Part shown: piece by piece, positions 28,806-38,756 of the stretch | Numbering within the stretch: position 1 is the stretch's first letter | How the letters are laid out: each line of letters opens with the position of its first letter | Assembly (NCBI RefSeq): GCF_000429505.1 | Contig: NZ_AUBZ01000005.1 | Span: 99,129 to 163,128 of the forward strand | Source: Aliagarivorans taiwanensis DSM 22990 | GTDB taxonomy: Bacteria; Pseudomonadota; Gammaproteobacteria; Enterobacterales; Celerinatantimonadaceae | Reading direction: 5' to 3' | Length of the DNA stretch: 64,000 nucleotides | Notes under the pieces: model-generated | The model's input: only the letters and a program-made list of their open reading frames with translations | Database searches by the model: none | What the model was told of the DNA's origin: nothing | Made by a program: the position numbers and the translations under genes

Positions 28806-29837
28806 TTATTCTTCGTGTTCGTCGACTGCCCCACGGCGGCTGACGACCATCTCTAAGTCGCTTTTCACCGACTCAGGACGTTTTAATTGTTCGGTGACCT
28901 GCAGCGCCAGTTTTTCGTTACGTTGACCCATCTTAACCCGATAGCTCGGCAGGTCTTCCACAAACAGCAAGGCGTTCTCTGGCATCTCTACCGGAATAAT
29001 ATCACCGGCTTTCAATTCCATAAGTTGACGCAGGCTAAGCTCAGCTTCCAGCAGCTTGGTATGCAAGCCCACTGGCACATCCATAATCTCGTCGCGCAGT
29101 GCAGTGCTCCAGCGCATGTCGGTGTCTTGTTTATCACTTTGAACACCGGCGTCGAGCAGCTCACGGATTGGCTCCAGCATCGAGTATGGCATGGCGATAT
29201 GGAAGTCACCGCCACCACCATCTAACTCAATATGGAACGAGCTCACCACGATGACTTCGGTGGGGCTAACGATGTTGGCCATCGCCGGGTTAACTTCTGA
29301 GTCCAGATAGTCAAAGCCCACATCCATCACTGGCGCCCACGCTTCCACGTAGTCTTCAAAGATGATCTTGAGCAGCATCTGAATGATGCGCCGTTCGGTA
29401 GGGGTAAACTCGCGCCCTTCAATCTTGGCGTGGTAGCGGCCATCGCCACCAAAGAAGTTTTCTACCAAGATAAACACCAGACGCGCTTCCATGGTAATCA
29501 GCGCAGTGCCTTTTAAGGGCCTAAAGCGCACCATGTTCAAGCTAGTCGGTACAAACAGTGTGTGTACGTACTCGCCGAATTTAATCATCTGCACGCCGTT
29601 AATCGACACCTCGGCGGTGCGGCGCATCATATTAAACAGCGAGATCCGTAGATGGCGAGCAAAACGCTCGTTAACCAGCTCGAGGGTCGGCATGCGACCA
29701 CGGACGATCCGGTCTTGAGAGGAGAAGTCGAACTCGACAACGTTACCCGAGATATCCGGCTCGACAATATCCTCTTCGATATCGTCGACGCCGTGGAGTA
29801 GCGCATCAATTTCGTCTTGGCTTAATAAATCGCTCAC
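28806..29837 (-). CDS. fliM: Flagellar motor switch protein FliM
   Basis: Middle C-ring protein that binds CheY-P. The N-terminal CheY-P-binding peptide is MSDLLSQDEIDALLHG; the CheC-like middle domain spans about 50-230 (GGGGDFHIAMPYSMLEPI near 210) and the C-terminal SpoA-like domain binds FliN. Its 343 residues are typical. It is followed by fliN at 15 bases. Confidence 0.97.
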   Translation of the reverse strand: MSDLLSQDEIDALLHGVDDIEEDIVEPDISGNVVEFDFSSQDRIVRGRMPTLELVNERFARHLRISLFNMMRRTAEVSINGVQMIKFGEYVHTLFVPTSLNMVRFRPLKGTALITMEARLVFILVENFFGGDGRYHAKIEGREFTPTERRIIQMLLKIIFEDYVEAWAPVMDVGFDYLDSEVNPAMANIVSPTEVIVVSSFHIELDGGGGDFHIAMPYSMLEPIRELLDAGVQSDKQDTDMRWSTALRDEIMDVPVGLHTKLLEAELSLRQLMELKAGDIIPVEMPENALLFVEDLPSYRVKMGQRNEKLALQVTEQLKRPESVKSDLEMVVSRRGAVDEHEE

Positions 29838-29845
29838 AGTATTCC

Positions 29846-30352
29846 TTATTGCATTACAAAGCCGGTGAATAGTACTTTTTCTACCACTACTCCACCGGTT
29901 AACTCTTGCAGCGCTTTTTGTGTTTCCGCCAATGAAGTCTCACGTAGCTTTTCTTTGCCTTCCTGGGTCGATAGCTCATCGACCGTCGCGGCGCTAAAGG
30001 TTTTTAGCAACGCACCTTCAATGGTGGGGATATGCAGCTTGGCTGCTGCTTCGTTATCACTGCCACGAACCAGCAGCTGAACCTTGATCTGTACTAAGCG
30101 GTCACGCACATCGCCGGTCACGTTGAACACGAAGGGACGCGGCATACCAACATACAGTGCAGTGCTGTTGACTGGCGCGGGCTGTGCTTCGGCGGCAGCC
30201 GCAGCTGGCGGCGCTTCGTCTTCACCGCCCATAAACATAAATGCCGCTACGCCACCGACAATCAGGAGGACAACCACCGCCCCGATGATGATAAATAACT
30301 TTTTCTTGCCGCCACTGCCTTCTTCAACTTTTAGTTCAGCTTCATCCGCCAT
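29846..30352 (-). CDS. fliL: Flagellar basal body-associated protein FliL
   Basis: Single-pass inner-membrane protein that surrounds or stabilises the stator units. It has a short cytoplasmic acidic tail, a membrane segment at about 19-41, a short Ala/Pro/Glu-rich periplasmic linker, and a stomatin-like periplasmic domain (about 68-168) with MPRPFVFNVTGDVRDRLVQIKVQLLVRG in part. Its 168 residues are normal. Confidence 0.94.
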   Translation of the reverse strand: MADEAELKVEEGSGGKKKLFIIIGAVVVLLIVGGVAAFMFMGGEDEAPPAAAAAEAQPAPVNSTALYVGMPRPFVFNVTGDVRDRLVQIKVQLLVRGSDNEAAAKLHIPTIEGALLKTFSAATVDELSTQEGKEKLRETSLAETQKALQELTGGVVVEKVLFTGFVMQ

Positions 30353-30432
30353 GGATCGTGGTTCCTCACGCAGTTGTTATTATTTGCATTATTACATGTT
30401 AGATCGGGTCCCTAAAGTGCTGAACACCCCAC

Positions 30433-32481
30433 CTATGCGTAATAGTCGATTCCTTCAGCAGCATTAAAGGCAACATCCACCGAAGTAGCCTCACCATCAT
30501 CGAACTCACCGGCTGCGCCCTCGCCGCCTTGGGCCCATTCGGGGCGTCCGTCAGAGTGAGCATGTTGCTGCTGATCTTTTTGATGATTAACTTGAGTCTG
30601 TCCCAGCTCAATGCCCTGCTGTTGTAGCATCTCGCGCAAACGCGGCATGCTTTGTTCAAGGGCCTCACGCGCTTGCGGGTTTTGTACCTGGATCTGCACC
30701 GACGCTTGATCGTTGTTGGTAACCTGCACACGGATCTGCATGCTGCCCAGCTCGGCAGGGTCAAGGCGGATCTCCGCGCGCTGCAGGCCTTGGCCTAACA
30801 TCATCTGCACGCGTTGGTTAAGCTCTTCACCGGCATTGATTAACGCAGGATTGAAGCGCTCCGGCATCGCTTGATTGGCTGAGGCTTGATTCGCCTGATG
30901 AAGACCGCGTGCTTCACCGGCCTGACTTAGATGATCAACAAAGCCGCGGGTTGCCGCGGTCTCGGGCGCGTTAACTGGCTGCTGAGCGCTCGCTAAGGTG
31001 TTGGCGTGCGCGGCGTGCTGCTGGCCATGCTGGGATTGCTGACCAAACTCGCCGGATTTCTCACCGCCATCTTGGGCGCTAGCGGCCGCCATACCCAGTG
31101 CGCTAGCCGCGGCAAGGTCTTTGCCCAAATTAAGCTTGCCTTCACTGGCGGCCTTGCTGTCGGATAGCGCCTCGGAGGAGGCCTTCGCCGCTACCACCGA
31201 CTCACCAAGTTGCACTTTACCGAGATCGCGGCTGGTTTGTGCCTCATTCAGTTGTCCCTGCACTTTGGCTTGAACCGAACCGTCTGGTTTAAGCTCGGCC
31301 TCTGCGCCCTTATCTAGCCCTTTAGTTGCGGCAGCTGTCGCGTCTGCATCTGGCTTGGCAGCGCTAACGGGATTGCTGGTTGCAGTTTGGGCAGTCGCCG
31401 GTGACGAGTTAGCAGGTGTAGCTGACTCGCCAACAGCATTGGTCGTCTTGGTAGAAGATGCTCTGCTATCACCCTCGCCTTCGGCTGGAGCATGCGTGGA
31501 CGAGCTGCTTGCCACGGCTGGGTTTTGCGAATGGTTCTGAGCATCAACAGCGCCTGACTGTTCACCTTTAGCAAGGGCTTGGGTGGCTTCATCAGCATTC
31601 TCGGTATCGGCTTGCTCACCCTCCGGTAGCTGCTCTGCAGGTACATCACCAGCGACAATTGGCTGCTCGCCTTCTTCAAGTTCGCTATCGCCGACTTCTG
31701 GCTTGCCTTTTCCGCCATCTAATACCACCTCGGTGTTTTCAGTATCAACAGCGACATCAGGCTCATCATCACTTGCAGAATCAGCATCCGCTTCAGTCAC
31801 TTGGCCTAAGGTACTCGGTGTCTCTTCATCCACGGCGTCTACAGCCCCTTCACCTTCATTAATAGCACCTTCATTAATAGTACCTTCATTAATAGCACCT
31901 TCATTAATTGTGCCTTTATTAGCTGAAGCTTGAACGAGCAGCGCATCTATCTGCGTGCTGTCTTTACCCTCAGTAGCTGCAGCGTCTCCCTGCTTGGCAT
32001 CTGCCAGCTCGTTGGCCATCGCTTCTGAGGCGCGTAGCTGGGATAGCAGCCCTTCCACCTCACTGGAGGCTTGTTCGCCGCTAACACTACTGGCATTTGA
32101 ACTATCACTAGAGAGTTGCGAACCTTGATTAGCTACTTGCTCACTGGACTCGGCTACGCGAGCGGGTGACTGGCTATCAGGCGCACTTTGGCTTGTGGCC
32201 TTGCTGTCATCGGGAGCTTTAGCATCGGAAGCTTTAGCATCGGAAGCTTTAGCATCGGAAGCTTTAGCATCGGCCTTAGCTGAACTTTCCGTTTCTACTT
32301 GTTCAGACTGCCCCTTGGCGCTTTTTGCGGTATCAGTGGCGCTTGGCTTGTCAGAGGATGTGCCGCCCTGTTGGCTAAGCAGTTCTTTAAAACCAGAGTC
32401 ACCGCCAGAGCCGGGCAACTCATTGCCGGGCACTGATTCCGTACCACTGCTAGGGCTAACTTGTGTTAGAAGAAGATCCAT
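30433..32481 (-). CDS. fliK: Flagellar hook-length control protein FliK
   Basis: Secreted ruler that measures the hook and triggers the FlhB specificity switch. Residues about 1-500 are a low-complexity Ser/Ala/Glu/Asp/Gln-rich ruler region; the conserved C-terminal domain (about 545-640) has ELNQRVQMMLGQGLQRAEIRLDPAELGSMQIRVQV split across 553-590. At 682 residues it is long (E. coli FliK has 375). Two 15-bp tandem arrays lie in the ruler region, coding for repeated KASDA and INEGA/T units, so length could change by slippage. It heads the sigma-54 unit fliK to flhB. Confidence 0.92.
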   Translation of the reverse strand: MDLLLTQVSPSSGTESVPGNELPGSGGDSGFKELLSQQGGTSSDKPSATDTAKSAKGQSEQVETESSAKADAKASDAKASDAKASDAKAPDDSKATSQSAPDSQSPARVAESSEQVANQGSQLSSDSSNASSVSGEQASSEVEGLLSQLRASEAMANELADAKQGDAAATEGKDSTQIDALLVQASANKGTINEGAINEGTINEGAINEGEGAVDAVDEETPSTLGQVTEADADSASDDEPDVAVDTENTEVVLDGGKGKPEVGDSELEEGEQPIVAGDVPAEQLPEGEQADTENADEATQALAKGEQSGAVDAQNHSQNPAVASSSSTHAPAEGEGDSRASSTKTTNAVGESATPANSSPATAQTATSNPVSAAKPDADATAAATKGLDKGAEAELKPDGSVQAKVQGQLNEAQTSRDLGKVQLGESVVAAKASSEALSDSKAASEGKLNLGKDLAAASALGMAAASAQDGGEKSGEFGQQSQHGQQHAAHANTLASAQQPVNAPETAATRGFVDHLSQAGEARGLHQANQASANQAMPERFNPALINAGEELNQRVQMMLGQGLQRAEIRLDPAELGSMQIRVQVTNNDQASVQIQVQNPQAREALEQSMPRLREMLQQQGIELGQTQVNHQKDQQQHAHSDGRPEWAQGGEGAAGEFDDGEATSVDVAFNAAEGIDYYA
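31852..31911. repeat. 15-bp tandem array in fliK (four units)
   Basis: Four consecutive 15-base units of the form accttcattaatagc, with a diverged fifth unit after them, encode (on the minus strand) alternating INEGA and INEGT. Units differ only at one or two positions, which suggests recent expansion. The reading frame is preserved whatever the copy number. Confidence 0.9.
32215..32274. repeat. 15-bp tandem array in fliK (four units, KASDA)
   Basis: Four units of agctttagcatcgga, three identical and the last differing at its final base, encode AKASD repeats on the minus strand near residue 75-95 of FliK. Like the other array it is unrelated in sequence but equal in period, so copy-number change would lengthen or shorten the ruler in five-residue steps. 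Confidence 0.9.
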
Positions 32482-32611
32482 CGCTGTCTCGTATTTACCT
32501 TATGTATTGCGCGCCAACGGCAGCCGGGGCGGCAAGTTTTATCCGTTTTATCGTTGTTCTGGGCGGTAATCGGGTGGATCAGCCGCTTAATTGCTACCTG
32601 CTTAGAACATC

Positions 32612-32627
32612 AGCAAAATACATACCA
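32612..32627 (-). promoter_or_regulatory. Sigma-54 promoter of fliK
   Basis: On the minus strand TGGTATGTATTTTGCT has GG and GC doublets 10 bases apart and the TTGCT -12 element, a fair sigma-54 match with one weaker base in the -24 element. It begins five bases after the fliJ stop and leaves a 130-base leader before the fliK ATG. A separate fliK promoter is expected from related polar-flagellum systems. Confidence 0.6.
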
Positions 32628-32631
32628 ACCG

Positions 32632-33081
32632 CTAGTTGATTGGGTCCGCATTCCTGAAATGTGCGAACAGAGCGTACTCATCCAGTAATTTTTGCTCGGC
32701 CTTTAACTGCGCTTTCTCTTTTTCAGCCACTTGCTTTTCGATCAGCAGCTCCATGGCTCGACGTTTAGCCCGTTGCTCCTGCCACTGTTTGCGACACAGT
32801 GAGAGGTTTTGCCGGATCTGTTGGATACTATGATTCTGCTGCACACTGGCTTGCTCGAGCTTTTGAATAAACATCTGGTATTGGTGGAAGCTTTGCGCCT
32901 TGAGGCCATCGGCACCATGTGCCAAGGCCTGCTCAAGATAGCTTCTGCGGTATTCTTCCAGATGTTGCAGCTGGCCTTCGAACTGGCGCAGCTGCTGCTG
33001 CACCTCCGCCAGCGCCTTCGCTGCGTCTTGCTCTTTTTGCTGGAGCTGCTCAACCATCAAATACAGGGCTTGGCGTGCCAT
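32632..33081 (-). CDS. fliJ: Flagellar export chaperone FliJ
   Basis: Coiled-coil stalk protein of the flagellar export ATPase complex (comparable to the gamma subunit of F1). The 149-residue product is almost entirely helical and Gln/Glu/Lys/Ala-rich, with heptad patterns across about 5-140 and no hydrophobic segment. It follows fliI by 44 bases. Confidence 0.92.
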   Translation of the reverse strand: MARQALYLMVEQLQQKEQDAAKALAEVQQQLRQFEGQLQHLEEYRRSYLEQALAHGADGLKAQSFHQYQMFIQKLEQASVQQNHSIQQIRQNLSLCRKQWQEQRAKRRAMELLIEKQVAEKEKAQLKAEQKLLDEYALFAHFRNADPIN

Positions 33082-33125
33082 GCTGTCCTCACTACAAGCT
33101 GGGAGACCCGGCTGACGGGATTAGT

Positions 33126-34475
33126 TTAACCGGGGCGTTGCTGATTGATGTTGGCCATCTGCATGGTTCGCTCCAGTCGCGCCAAACATTCGTCATAGGG
33201 TACGACTTCTTTCATGCCTTGCTGCAAGAACTGGTCCAGATGGTTTTTCATAGAGATGGCTAAATCGACCCGTGGATCGGCGCCACGCTGGTAGGCGCCA
33301 ATGGAGATAAGGTCTTGGTTTTGCTGATACACCGATTTGAGCATCTTGAGCTGGCGGGCCAGATTCTGATGCCCTTCACTGGTAATCGCGGGCATCACCC
33401 GGCTAATCGACTTTTCAACGTCCACCGCAGGATAATGACCTTCGTCAGCCAGTTGCCGAGACAATACGATGTGACCATCGAGGATCGCCCGCGCCGCATC
33501 GGCAATTGGATCTTGCAGATCGTCGCCTTCGGTTAATACCGTGAAGAACGCGGTAATCGAGCCCTGCCCCGGGCCGCCATTACCGGCCCGCTCCACCAAG
33601 CGCGGTAGCTTGGCAAACACCGAAGGCGGATAGCCCTTGGTAGCTGGCGGCTCGCCAATGGCCAAGGCAATCTCACGCTGCGCTTGTGCATAGCGGGTCA
33701 GTGAGTCCATCAGCAGCAACACACTCTTACCTTGGTCGCGAAAGTGCTCGGCGATGGCCAAGGTGGTATCACAGCCTTTCAATCGCATCAGCGGTGAGGC
33801 ATCGGCTGGCGCGGCAACAACCACGGCCCGCTCACGACCTTCAATGCCGAGGATCTCGTCGATAAACTCTTTCACCTCACGGCCACGTTCACCGATGAGC
33901 CCAACCACCACCACATCGGCGGTGGTGCCACGAGTCATCATTCCCAACAGGACCGATTTACCGACACCGGAGCCGGCAAACAGGCCCATCCGTTGGCCTT
34001 GACCAACAGTTAGCATGGAGTTGATCGAACGCACCCCCACATCGAGCGGCTGCTCAATGGGTTGCCGTGCCATAGGGTTGAGGCGCTCGGCGCTGAGTTT
34101 CGCTTGGTGCTTACTGACCACCGGCCCCAGACCGTCAAGGGGCTGGCCCAGACCGTCAATCACCCGACCAAGTAGGGCATCACCCACTGGAATACCGTGC
34201 TGTTCGTGCATTGGGGTCACACGAGCACCGGGCAATACACCACTGAGTTGCTCACTGGGCATCAAAAATAGCTTGTCGCCAGCAAAGCCAACCACTTCAG
34301 CTTCCAACTCACCATCGAGGGTTTCAACGGCGCATAGGGAGCCGACCGGCGCTCGGCAACCGACCGCTTCCAGGGTCAAACCGACCACCCGGGTCAGCTT
34401 GCCGGCCACCGTGGGCTTGTTGCGCAGGCTGCCCACCTGATAGCGATTAATCCTCTGAGTTAGATTCATGGTCAT
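33126..34475 (-). CDS. fliI: Flagellar export ATPase FliI
   Basis: Hexameric ATPase of the flagellar type III export apparatus, related to F1 beta. Walker A is [17 protein letters not shown] (about 164-180), the family block is [12 protein letters not shown], and Walker B lies in [22 protein letters not shown]; the segment [23 protein letters not shown] is diagnostic in part. Its 449 residues are typical. It overlaps fliH by 29 bases if the ATG at 34475 is used; the second ATG at 34469 is equally possible. Confidence 0.97.
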   Translation of the reverse strand: MTMNLTQRINRYQVGSLRNKPTVAGKLTRVVGLTLEAVGCRAPVGSLCAVETLDGELEAEVVGFAGDKLFLMPSEQLSGVLPGARVTPMHEQHGIPVGDALLGRVIDGLGQPLDGLGPVVSKHQAKLSAERLNPMARQPIEQPLDVGVRSINSMLTVGQGQRMGLFAGSGVGKSVLLGMMTRGTTADVVVVGLIGERGREVKEFIDEILGIEGRERAVVVAAPADASPLMRLKGCDTTLAIAEHFRDQGKSVLLLMDSLTRYAQAQREIALAIGEPPATKGYPPSVFAKLPRLVERAGNGGPGQGSITAFFTVLTEGDDLQDPIADAARAILDGHIVLSRQLADEGHYPAVDVEKSISRVMPAITSEGHQNLARQLKMLKSVYQQNQDLISIGAYQRGADPRVDLAISMKNHLDQFLQQGMKEVVPYDECLARLERTMQMANINQQRPG

Positions 34476-35556
34476 GGTTCTGTTTAATAAAGGCTTCCAG
34501 GCTTTGGCGAATAGTGGCTTGCATATTCACTTTCACTGAAGACAAGTCGGTTTCTACCAGGCAATCGCCCTGAGCAATGGTTGGGTCGGCCAGTAGCTGC
34601 CAATTTTTCTTATCCAAGGTGTCTTGGGGGAAGGCCTGCTGCACGATCGCTAAATCGTCGGGGTGCAGGCTTATCTGTGCGGTAGCCTGCTGCATCGGCA
34701 GCGCGGTGACGGCTTGCTTGACACTGTGTAGCACCGCCTCGGGGTTGGTGCGTAGCTCCACTTTGACTATCTCAGCGGCCAAGGCCATCGCTAAATCGAC
34801 CACCTGTTGTTCAACTTCTTGATTAAGCTGTTGCTGGGGCTGATGCAGGGCATCACACAGGCCCTGCCAACTCTGGGCAAGCTGGTCGATTTGCTCCTGC
34901 CCCTGCTCCAGGCCTTGGGCAAGCCCTTCAGCATGCCCTTGCTCGCGCCCTTCCGCCAAGCCTTGTTCACGGCCTTCTGGCAAGCCCTCTTGATGACCGA
35001 GGTGCTTGCCCTCGTCATAGCCTTCTTGATAAGCGTTGCTGCGGATCTGCTCGAGCTCTTCAAGGCTAACCGGGTGGATCTCTATGACCTCTTCTTCCGG
35101 CTCGCTCTCTTTGCCATACCAGCTGGGGTACATGTTAAAGGCGTTTTTAACCGGCTCAGGCTCGGTGTCGCCATCGGTTTTAAACTCGGGAAGCGGCCAG
35201 TCTTCGGGCTGGGCTTCAGGTTGCGCTTCAGTAGGCTGCGTAGTACCGCCCTCGGCTTGCTGAGCCACATCGTCAAGCAAACTCTCGGCATAATCGAGGG
35301 CCTGCTCCAGCTCACTGGTTTCAGCTAACTCGTTGGAATCGTCTTGCTCGTCTGCAGCCGCTTGCTCGGGCTGTTCGGCTTGCTGGAACTGCTCTTCAAG
35401 GGTGGGAGGCTGATCTCCAGCGTGGGTATCAGTGTGTGGGGTTGATGCGTCGGCTTGGGCGGCGGCGTCATCAGCATCCAGCTCGGAGAACTGCTCGGCC
35501 AAGGTAGCTGGCATCGGCGTGTCTGCCGATGCCTTAGTGTCTTTATCGCTCATCAT
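34447..35556 (-). CDS. fliH: Flagellar export ATPase regulator FliH
   Basis: Negative regulator and stator of FliI that links it to FliN. The first 160 residues are an Asp/Glu/Gln-rich, probably disordered extension, longer than in enteric FliH (228-235 total; here 369). The hallmark GxxxG helix follows at about 180-220 ([34 protein letters not shown]), then a C-terminal domain with [22 protein letters not shown]. Its ATG directly follows the fliG stop. Confidence 0.94.
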   Translation of the reverse strand: MMSDKDTKASADTPMPATLAEQFSELDADDAAAQADASTPHTDTHAGDQPPTLEEQFQQAEQPEQAAADEQDDSNELAETSELEQALDYAESLLDDVAQQAEGGTTQPTEAQPEAQPEDWPLPEFKTDGDTEPEPVKNAFNMYPSWYGKESEPEEEVIEIHPVSLEELEQIRSNAYQEGYDEGKHLGHQEGLPEGREQGLAEGREQGHAEGLAQGLEQGQEQIDQLAQSWQGLCDALHQPQQQLNQEVEQQVVDLAMALAAEIVKVELRTNPEAVLHSVKQAVTALPMQQATAQISLHPDDLAIVQQAFPQDTLDKKNWQLLADPTIAQGDCLVETDLSSVKVNMQATIRQSLEAFIKQNHDHESNSED

Positions 35557-36588
35557 CTACAGGAACTCGTCCCCGCCACCACCACCGATCATAATCTCAC
35601 CGGCTTCAGACAGACGACGGGCAATCGATAGGATCTCTTTCTGAGCACTTTCCACTTCGCTGACTTTAATTGGGCCCATCGCTTCGAGGTCGTCACGCAG
35701 CATTTCGGAAGCACGTTTCGACATGTTGCCGAAGATCTTCTCTTTGAGGCCATCGTCGGCACCCTTGAGCGCTTTTTGTAGCAGCTCGCCGGGTACATCG
35801 CGCAGCAGCGTCTGAATACCACGGTCGTCGATGTCGATAAGGTTCTCGAACACGAACATAAGGTCTTGGATTTGCTGTGCCATCTCTTCGTCGCTCTCGC
35901 GGATCGAGTCCATCAGCATGCCCTCGACGTTGGTATCCAAGAAGTTCATGATGTTGGCTGCCGCCTTCAGGCCGCCCATCTTGGCAGCTTGAGCCCCCGC
36001 TTGACCGGCGAACTGTTTCTCCATGATTTCGTTCAGCTCGGTCAATGCCGCTGGCTGAACTTCTTCGAGATTGGCAATACGCATCATCAGGTCGAGGCGG
36101 ATCTTGTCTGGGAACTGCGACAGGATCTCGGCGCTCTGCTCGGCTTCCAAGTACGACAGTACAATAGTCTGGATCTGCGGGTGCTCGTTCTGAATGATGT
36201 TGGCCACCTGACGGGCGTCCATCCATTTCAGTGAGTCGAGGCCTTTCGCGCCGCTACCCATAATAATCTGATCAACCAGGCTCGAGGCGCGTTCTTCACC
36301 CAACGCAGCGGTCAGTGCGTTACGTACAAAGTCTTCGCTGCCGATACCGATGTTGGTGTATTTCTGGATATCGTCGATAAACTGACGGTGCACCGCAACC
36401 ACCCGCTCATGGGAGAAGTCTTCCATGGAGGCCATCGCCATACCTAAGCGCTGTACTTGTTTTGGCTCGAGGTGGCGGAAGATTGTCGCAGCGTCATCTT
36501 CGTTCAGGCTCAACATCAGGATGGCGGCCCGTTCGACGCCGGACATATCATCCAATATTCTCAGGTCGGTGGTTTCTTCATTTGCCAT
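35557..36588 (-). CDS. fliG: Flagellar motor switch protein FliG
   Basis: C-ring protein that generates torque with the stator. The N-terminal domain binds FliF; the middle domain has the EHPQ motif (IIQNEHPQIQTIVLSYLE near 132-149), and the C-terminal domain carries the charged torque helix DDRGIQTLLRDVPGEL. Its 343 residues are typical. The start overlaps fliF by 11 bases. Confidence 0.97.
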   Translation of the reverse strand: MANEETTDLRILDDMSGVERAAILMLSLNEDDAATIFRHLEPKQVQRLGMAMASMEDFSHERVVAVHRQFIDDIQKYTNIGIGSEDFVRNALTAALGEERASSLVDQIIMGSGAKGLDSLKWMDARQVANIIQNEHPQIQTIVLSYLEAEQSAEILSQFPDKIRLDLMMRIANLEEVQPAALTELNEIMEKQFAGQAGAQAAKMGGLKAAANIMNFLDTNVEGMLMDSIRESDEEMAQQIQDLMFVFENLIDIDDRGIQTLLRDVPGELLQKALKGADDGLKEKIFGNMSKRASEMLRDDLEAMGPIKVSEVESAQKEILSIARRLSEAGEIMIGGGGGDEFL

Positions 36589-38278
36589 CGTTAATTACCC
36601 AGTCTTTAATCACCATTGCCGCCAGGTCAGGTTCGTTCGCTACCAGCGCACGTACCGCCTTCAACATATCTTCATCTTTGTGTAGGTCAGGCAGTTTCAG
36701 CTGACCTTCACGGATACCAAAGTCCATCTCGCCATCGGACATGGTAATCAGGTCCACATCCTCATCGCCATCGTAGGCAGCCAGTGCGGCATCGAGATCG
36801 GTCTCGCCAACATCGTCCTGCTCTTCGCTGTCGATCATGCGTTTCAGCATCGGCCTTACCACCGCAACAATCAGCACAATCAATACCAGCACGCTACCGA
36901 CGATGCGCATCGCACGCCAGAACCAGGCTTGCTCCCAGACCGGTACATCAATATCGGTCAGCGCTTCTGGACGGGAGAACGGTACGGTTACCACCTCTAG
37001 GGTGTCGCCGCGAGCTAGGTTGAAACCTACCCCACCTTGCAGCAGACGGCGAATGGTAGTCAGTTGCTCGGCGGTGCGCGGGATACGGTTGGCTTCGCCG
37101 CCCTCGCCTACTGGACCATCTATATAGTCTAGTGCAACCGATACGCTGATCCGTTGTACCGCGCCAACTTGTTGACGGGTATGACTGATGGTGGTGTCCA
37201 GCTCGTAGTTGCGGGTTGATTCGCGGTGCGAGCTGCCCGATTGCATGCTAGTGCTACCATCTACATTAACTTGTTCAGGAATATCTGCGGGCAGCGGTGG
37301 CTGGTTGGTCAAGGCACCCGGGATCCCGATTGGACCGGGACCGACATTGTTATCTTCAACGGTGTACTCCGAGCGCACCGCTGGAAGGTCAGGATTGAAA
37401 CGCTTCTGGGTCTGCTCCACCGCGGTGAAGTCGAGGGTCACATCCACCTCGGCGGTGTAGTTACCCAAACCAACGACGGGCGCTAAGATTGCGTCAATCT
37501 TATCGCGGTATTCTTCTTCGCGCTGACGCTCCATCTCAAACTCGCGGCGGGTGCGTGAAGACAGTGGGTCCTGGCTACCAGAGTTAAGCAGGCGGCCGTT
37601 TTGATCGGTCACGGTTACGCGGCTCGGTACCAAGTTGTGAACCGCTGAGGCCACCATATCTACGATGGAGTCAATCTCTTCCTGCTTCAGGCCACTGGCA
37701 TTGCGCAGATTCACAATCACGGTCGCTGAAGGTTGCTGCTCACGACGGGCGAATACATTTTGCTTAGGGATGGCCAACAATACCCGCGCCTTGCTCACTG
37801 AACGCATCTGCTCAATGGCTGACGCCAGTTGACGCTCGCGGCTTAGCTTGAGGCGTTCGCCTTCGAGGCGCTGACTCACGCCAAAGCCCATATCGTTTAG
37901 CAGGATCTCTTCACCGGCAGGCGTGGTTTCGCTCAGACCAGCGCGACGCAGTCGCAAACGGATATCCTGATACTGCTCGGCGTTAACCAGTACGGTGCTA
38001 CCTTCCACGGTGTAAGGGATCTTGCTTTGATCGAGGAAATCGAGGGTTTGCACCAGCTCATCGGTGGTCATGCTACCGAGTGGGCGCATCTCAGGCTCTT
38101 TGGCCCACATCAGCAGGAAAACCGCCATCGCCAAACATACGGCCAACGCCAAAATAATAATCACTTGGCGCAGCATGTCGGTGTTACCCAAAAACGATAA
38201 CGTTGAGCTTTGCTGCTCGGTGGCAGCTAGCTCGGTGCTTTCATTATCACCTTCGAGTAGGGCTTGTTCTTGACTCAT
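36578..38278 (-). CDS. fliF: Flagellar MS-ring protein FliF
   Basis: Builds the MS ring in the inner membrane, the base on which the rod and C ring assemble. It has membrane segments at about 38-59 and 450-475, ring-building motifs between (DFLDQSKIPYTVEGSTVLV, GLSETTPAGEEILLNDMGFG, ARVLLAIPKQNVFARREQQPSATVIV in part), and a C-terminal tail that binds FliG. Its 566 residues are normal. Confidence 0.97.
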   Translation of the reverse strand: MSQEQALLEGDNESTELAATEQQSSTLSFLGNTDMLRQVIIILALAVCLAMAVFLLMWAKEPEMRPLGSMTTDELVQTLDFLDQSKIPYTVEGSTVLVNAEQYQDIRLRLRRAGLSETTPAGEEILLNDMGFGVSQRLEGERLKLSRERQLASAIEQMRSVSKARVLLAIPKQNVFARREQQPSATVIVNLRNASGLKQEEIDSIVDMVASAVHNLVPSRVTVTDQNGRLLNSGSQDPLSSRTRREFEMERQREEEYRDKIDAILAPVVGLGNYTAEVDVTLDFTAVEQTQKRFNPDLPAVRSEYTVEDNNVGPGPIGIPGALTNQPPLPADIPEQVNVDGSTSMQSGSSHRESTRNYELDTTISHTRQQVGAVQRISVSVALDYIDGPVGEGGEANRIPRTAEQLTTIRRLLQGGVGFNLARGDTLEVVTVPFSRPEALTDIDVPVWEQAWFWRAMRIVGSVLVLIVLIVAVVRPMLKRMIDSEEQDDVGETDLDAALAAYDGDEDVDLITMSDGEMDFGIREGQLKLPDLHKDEDMLKAVRALVANEPDLAAMVIKDWVINDGK

Positions 38279-38307
38279 CGTTCTAATCCTTGGCGTTCAG
38301 CTTTCGC

Positions 38308-38658
38308 TTAAACTGGCATGCTCATTATTTCTTTGAAGGCTTCCATAGCCTTGTTGCGCACTTGAACCGTTGCTTCAAATGCCACACTGGATTTCTGGGC
38401 TGCAACCATGACATCACCAATCGATACGCTACGGTCACCCATATCGAAACGGGTACGCAGGTCGTTGGCTTGTCCCTGTAAGTTGTTCACGTTGTTGATG
38501 GCATCGCGTAGCAGGTTGCCAAAGGTTTCGTGGCTGCGATTAACTTGCAGGTCCTGACCTTGACCAAGGCCGGGAAGGTCTTGGCTTGGCGCCACATTTC
38601 GTAGCTCTTGTCCCATTGCCTGAAGTTCGCTAAATAACTGATTTTGCTTAATTTGCAT
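38308..38658 (-). CDS. fliE: Flagellar hook-basal body protein FliE
   Basis: Adaptor between the MS ring and the rod, the first exported substrate. The 116-residue product has the family C-terminus DVMVAAQKSSVAFEATVQVRNKAMEAFKEIMSMPV in part, with AAGGA before its ATG. It is the first gene of the fliEFGHIJ unit, whose sigma-54 promoter lies 54-69 bases upstream. Confidence 0.96.
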   Translation of the reverse strand: MQIKQNQLFSELQAMGQELRNVAPSQDLPGLGQGQDLQVNRSHETFGNLLRDAINNVNNLQGQANDLRTRFDMGDRSVSIGDVMVAAQKSSVAFEATVQVRNKAMEAFKEIMSMPV

Positions 38659-38711
38659 GATAGTTCCTTGATCGCCAATTTACCGACGTGTTTTATTTTT
38701 ATTGGGTATAA

Positions 38712-38727
38712 AGCAAGAGGTAAGCCA
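38712..38727 (-). promoter_or_regulatory. Sigma-54 promoter of the fliEFGHIJ unit
   Basis: On the minus strand TGGCTTACCTCTTGCT matches the sigma-54 consensus with the GG and GC doublets 10 bases apart. It lies 54 bases before the fliE ATG, in the 98-base gap to the EAL gene. fliE is sigma-54 dependent in polar-flagellum systems. Confidence 0.75.
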
Positions 38728-38756
38728 GATTGCGAGGAACTACTGCTATTTTGTTT

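Noticed and set aside
31852..32274. Short repeated units as a CRISPR array
   Set aside because: Units are 15 bp, contiguous without spacers, in frame within fliK, and encode its low-complexity ruler.
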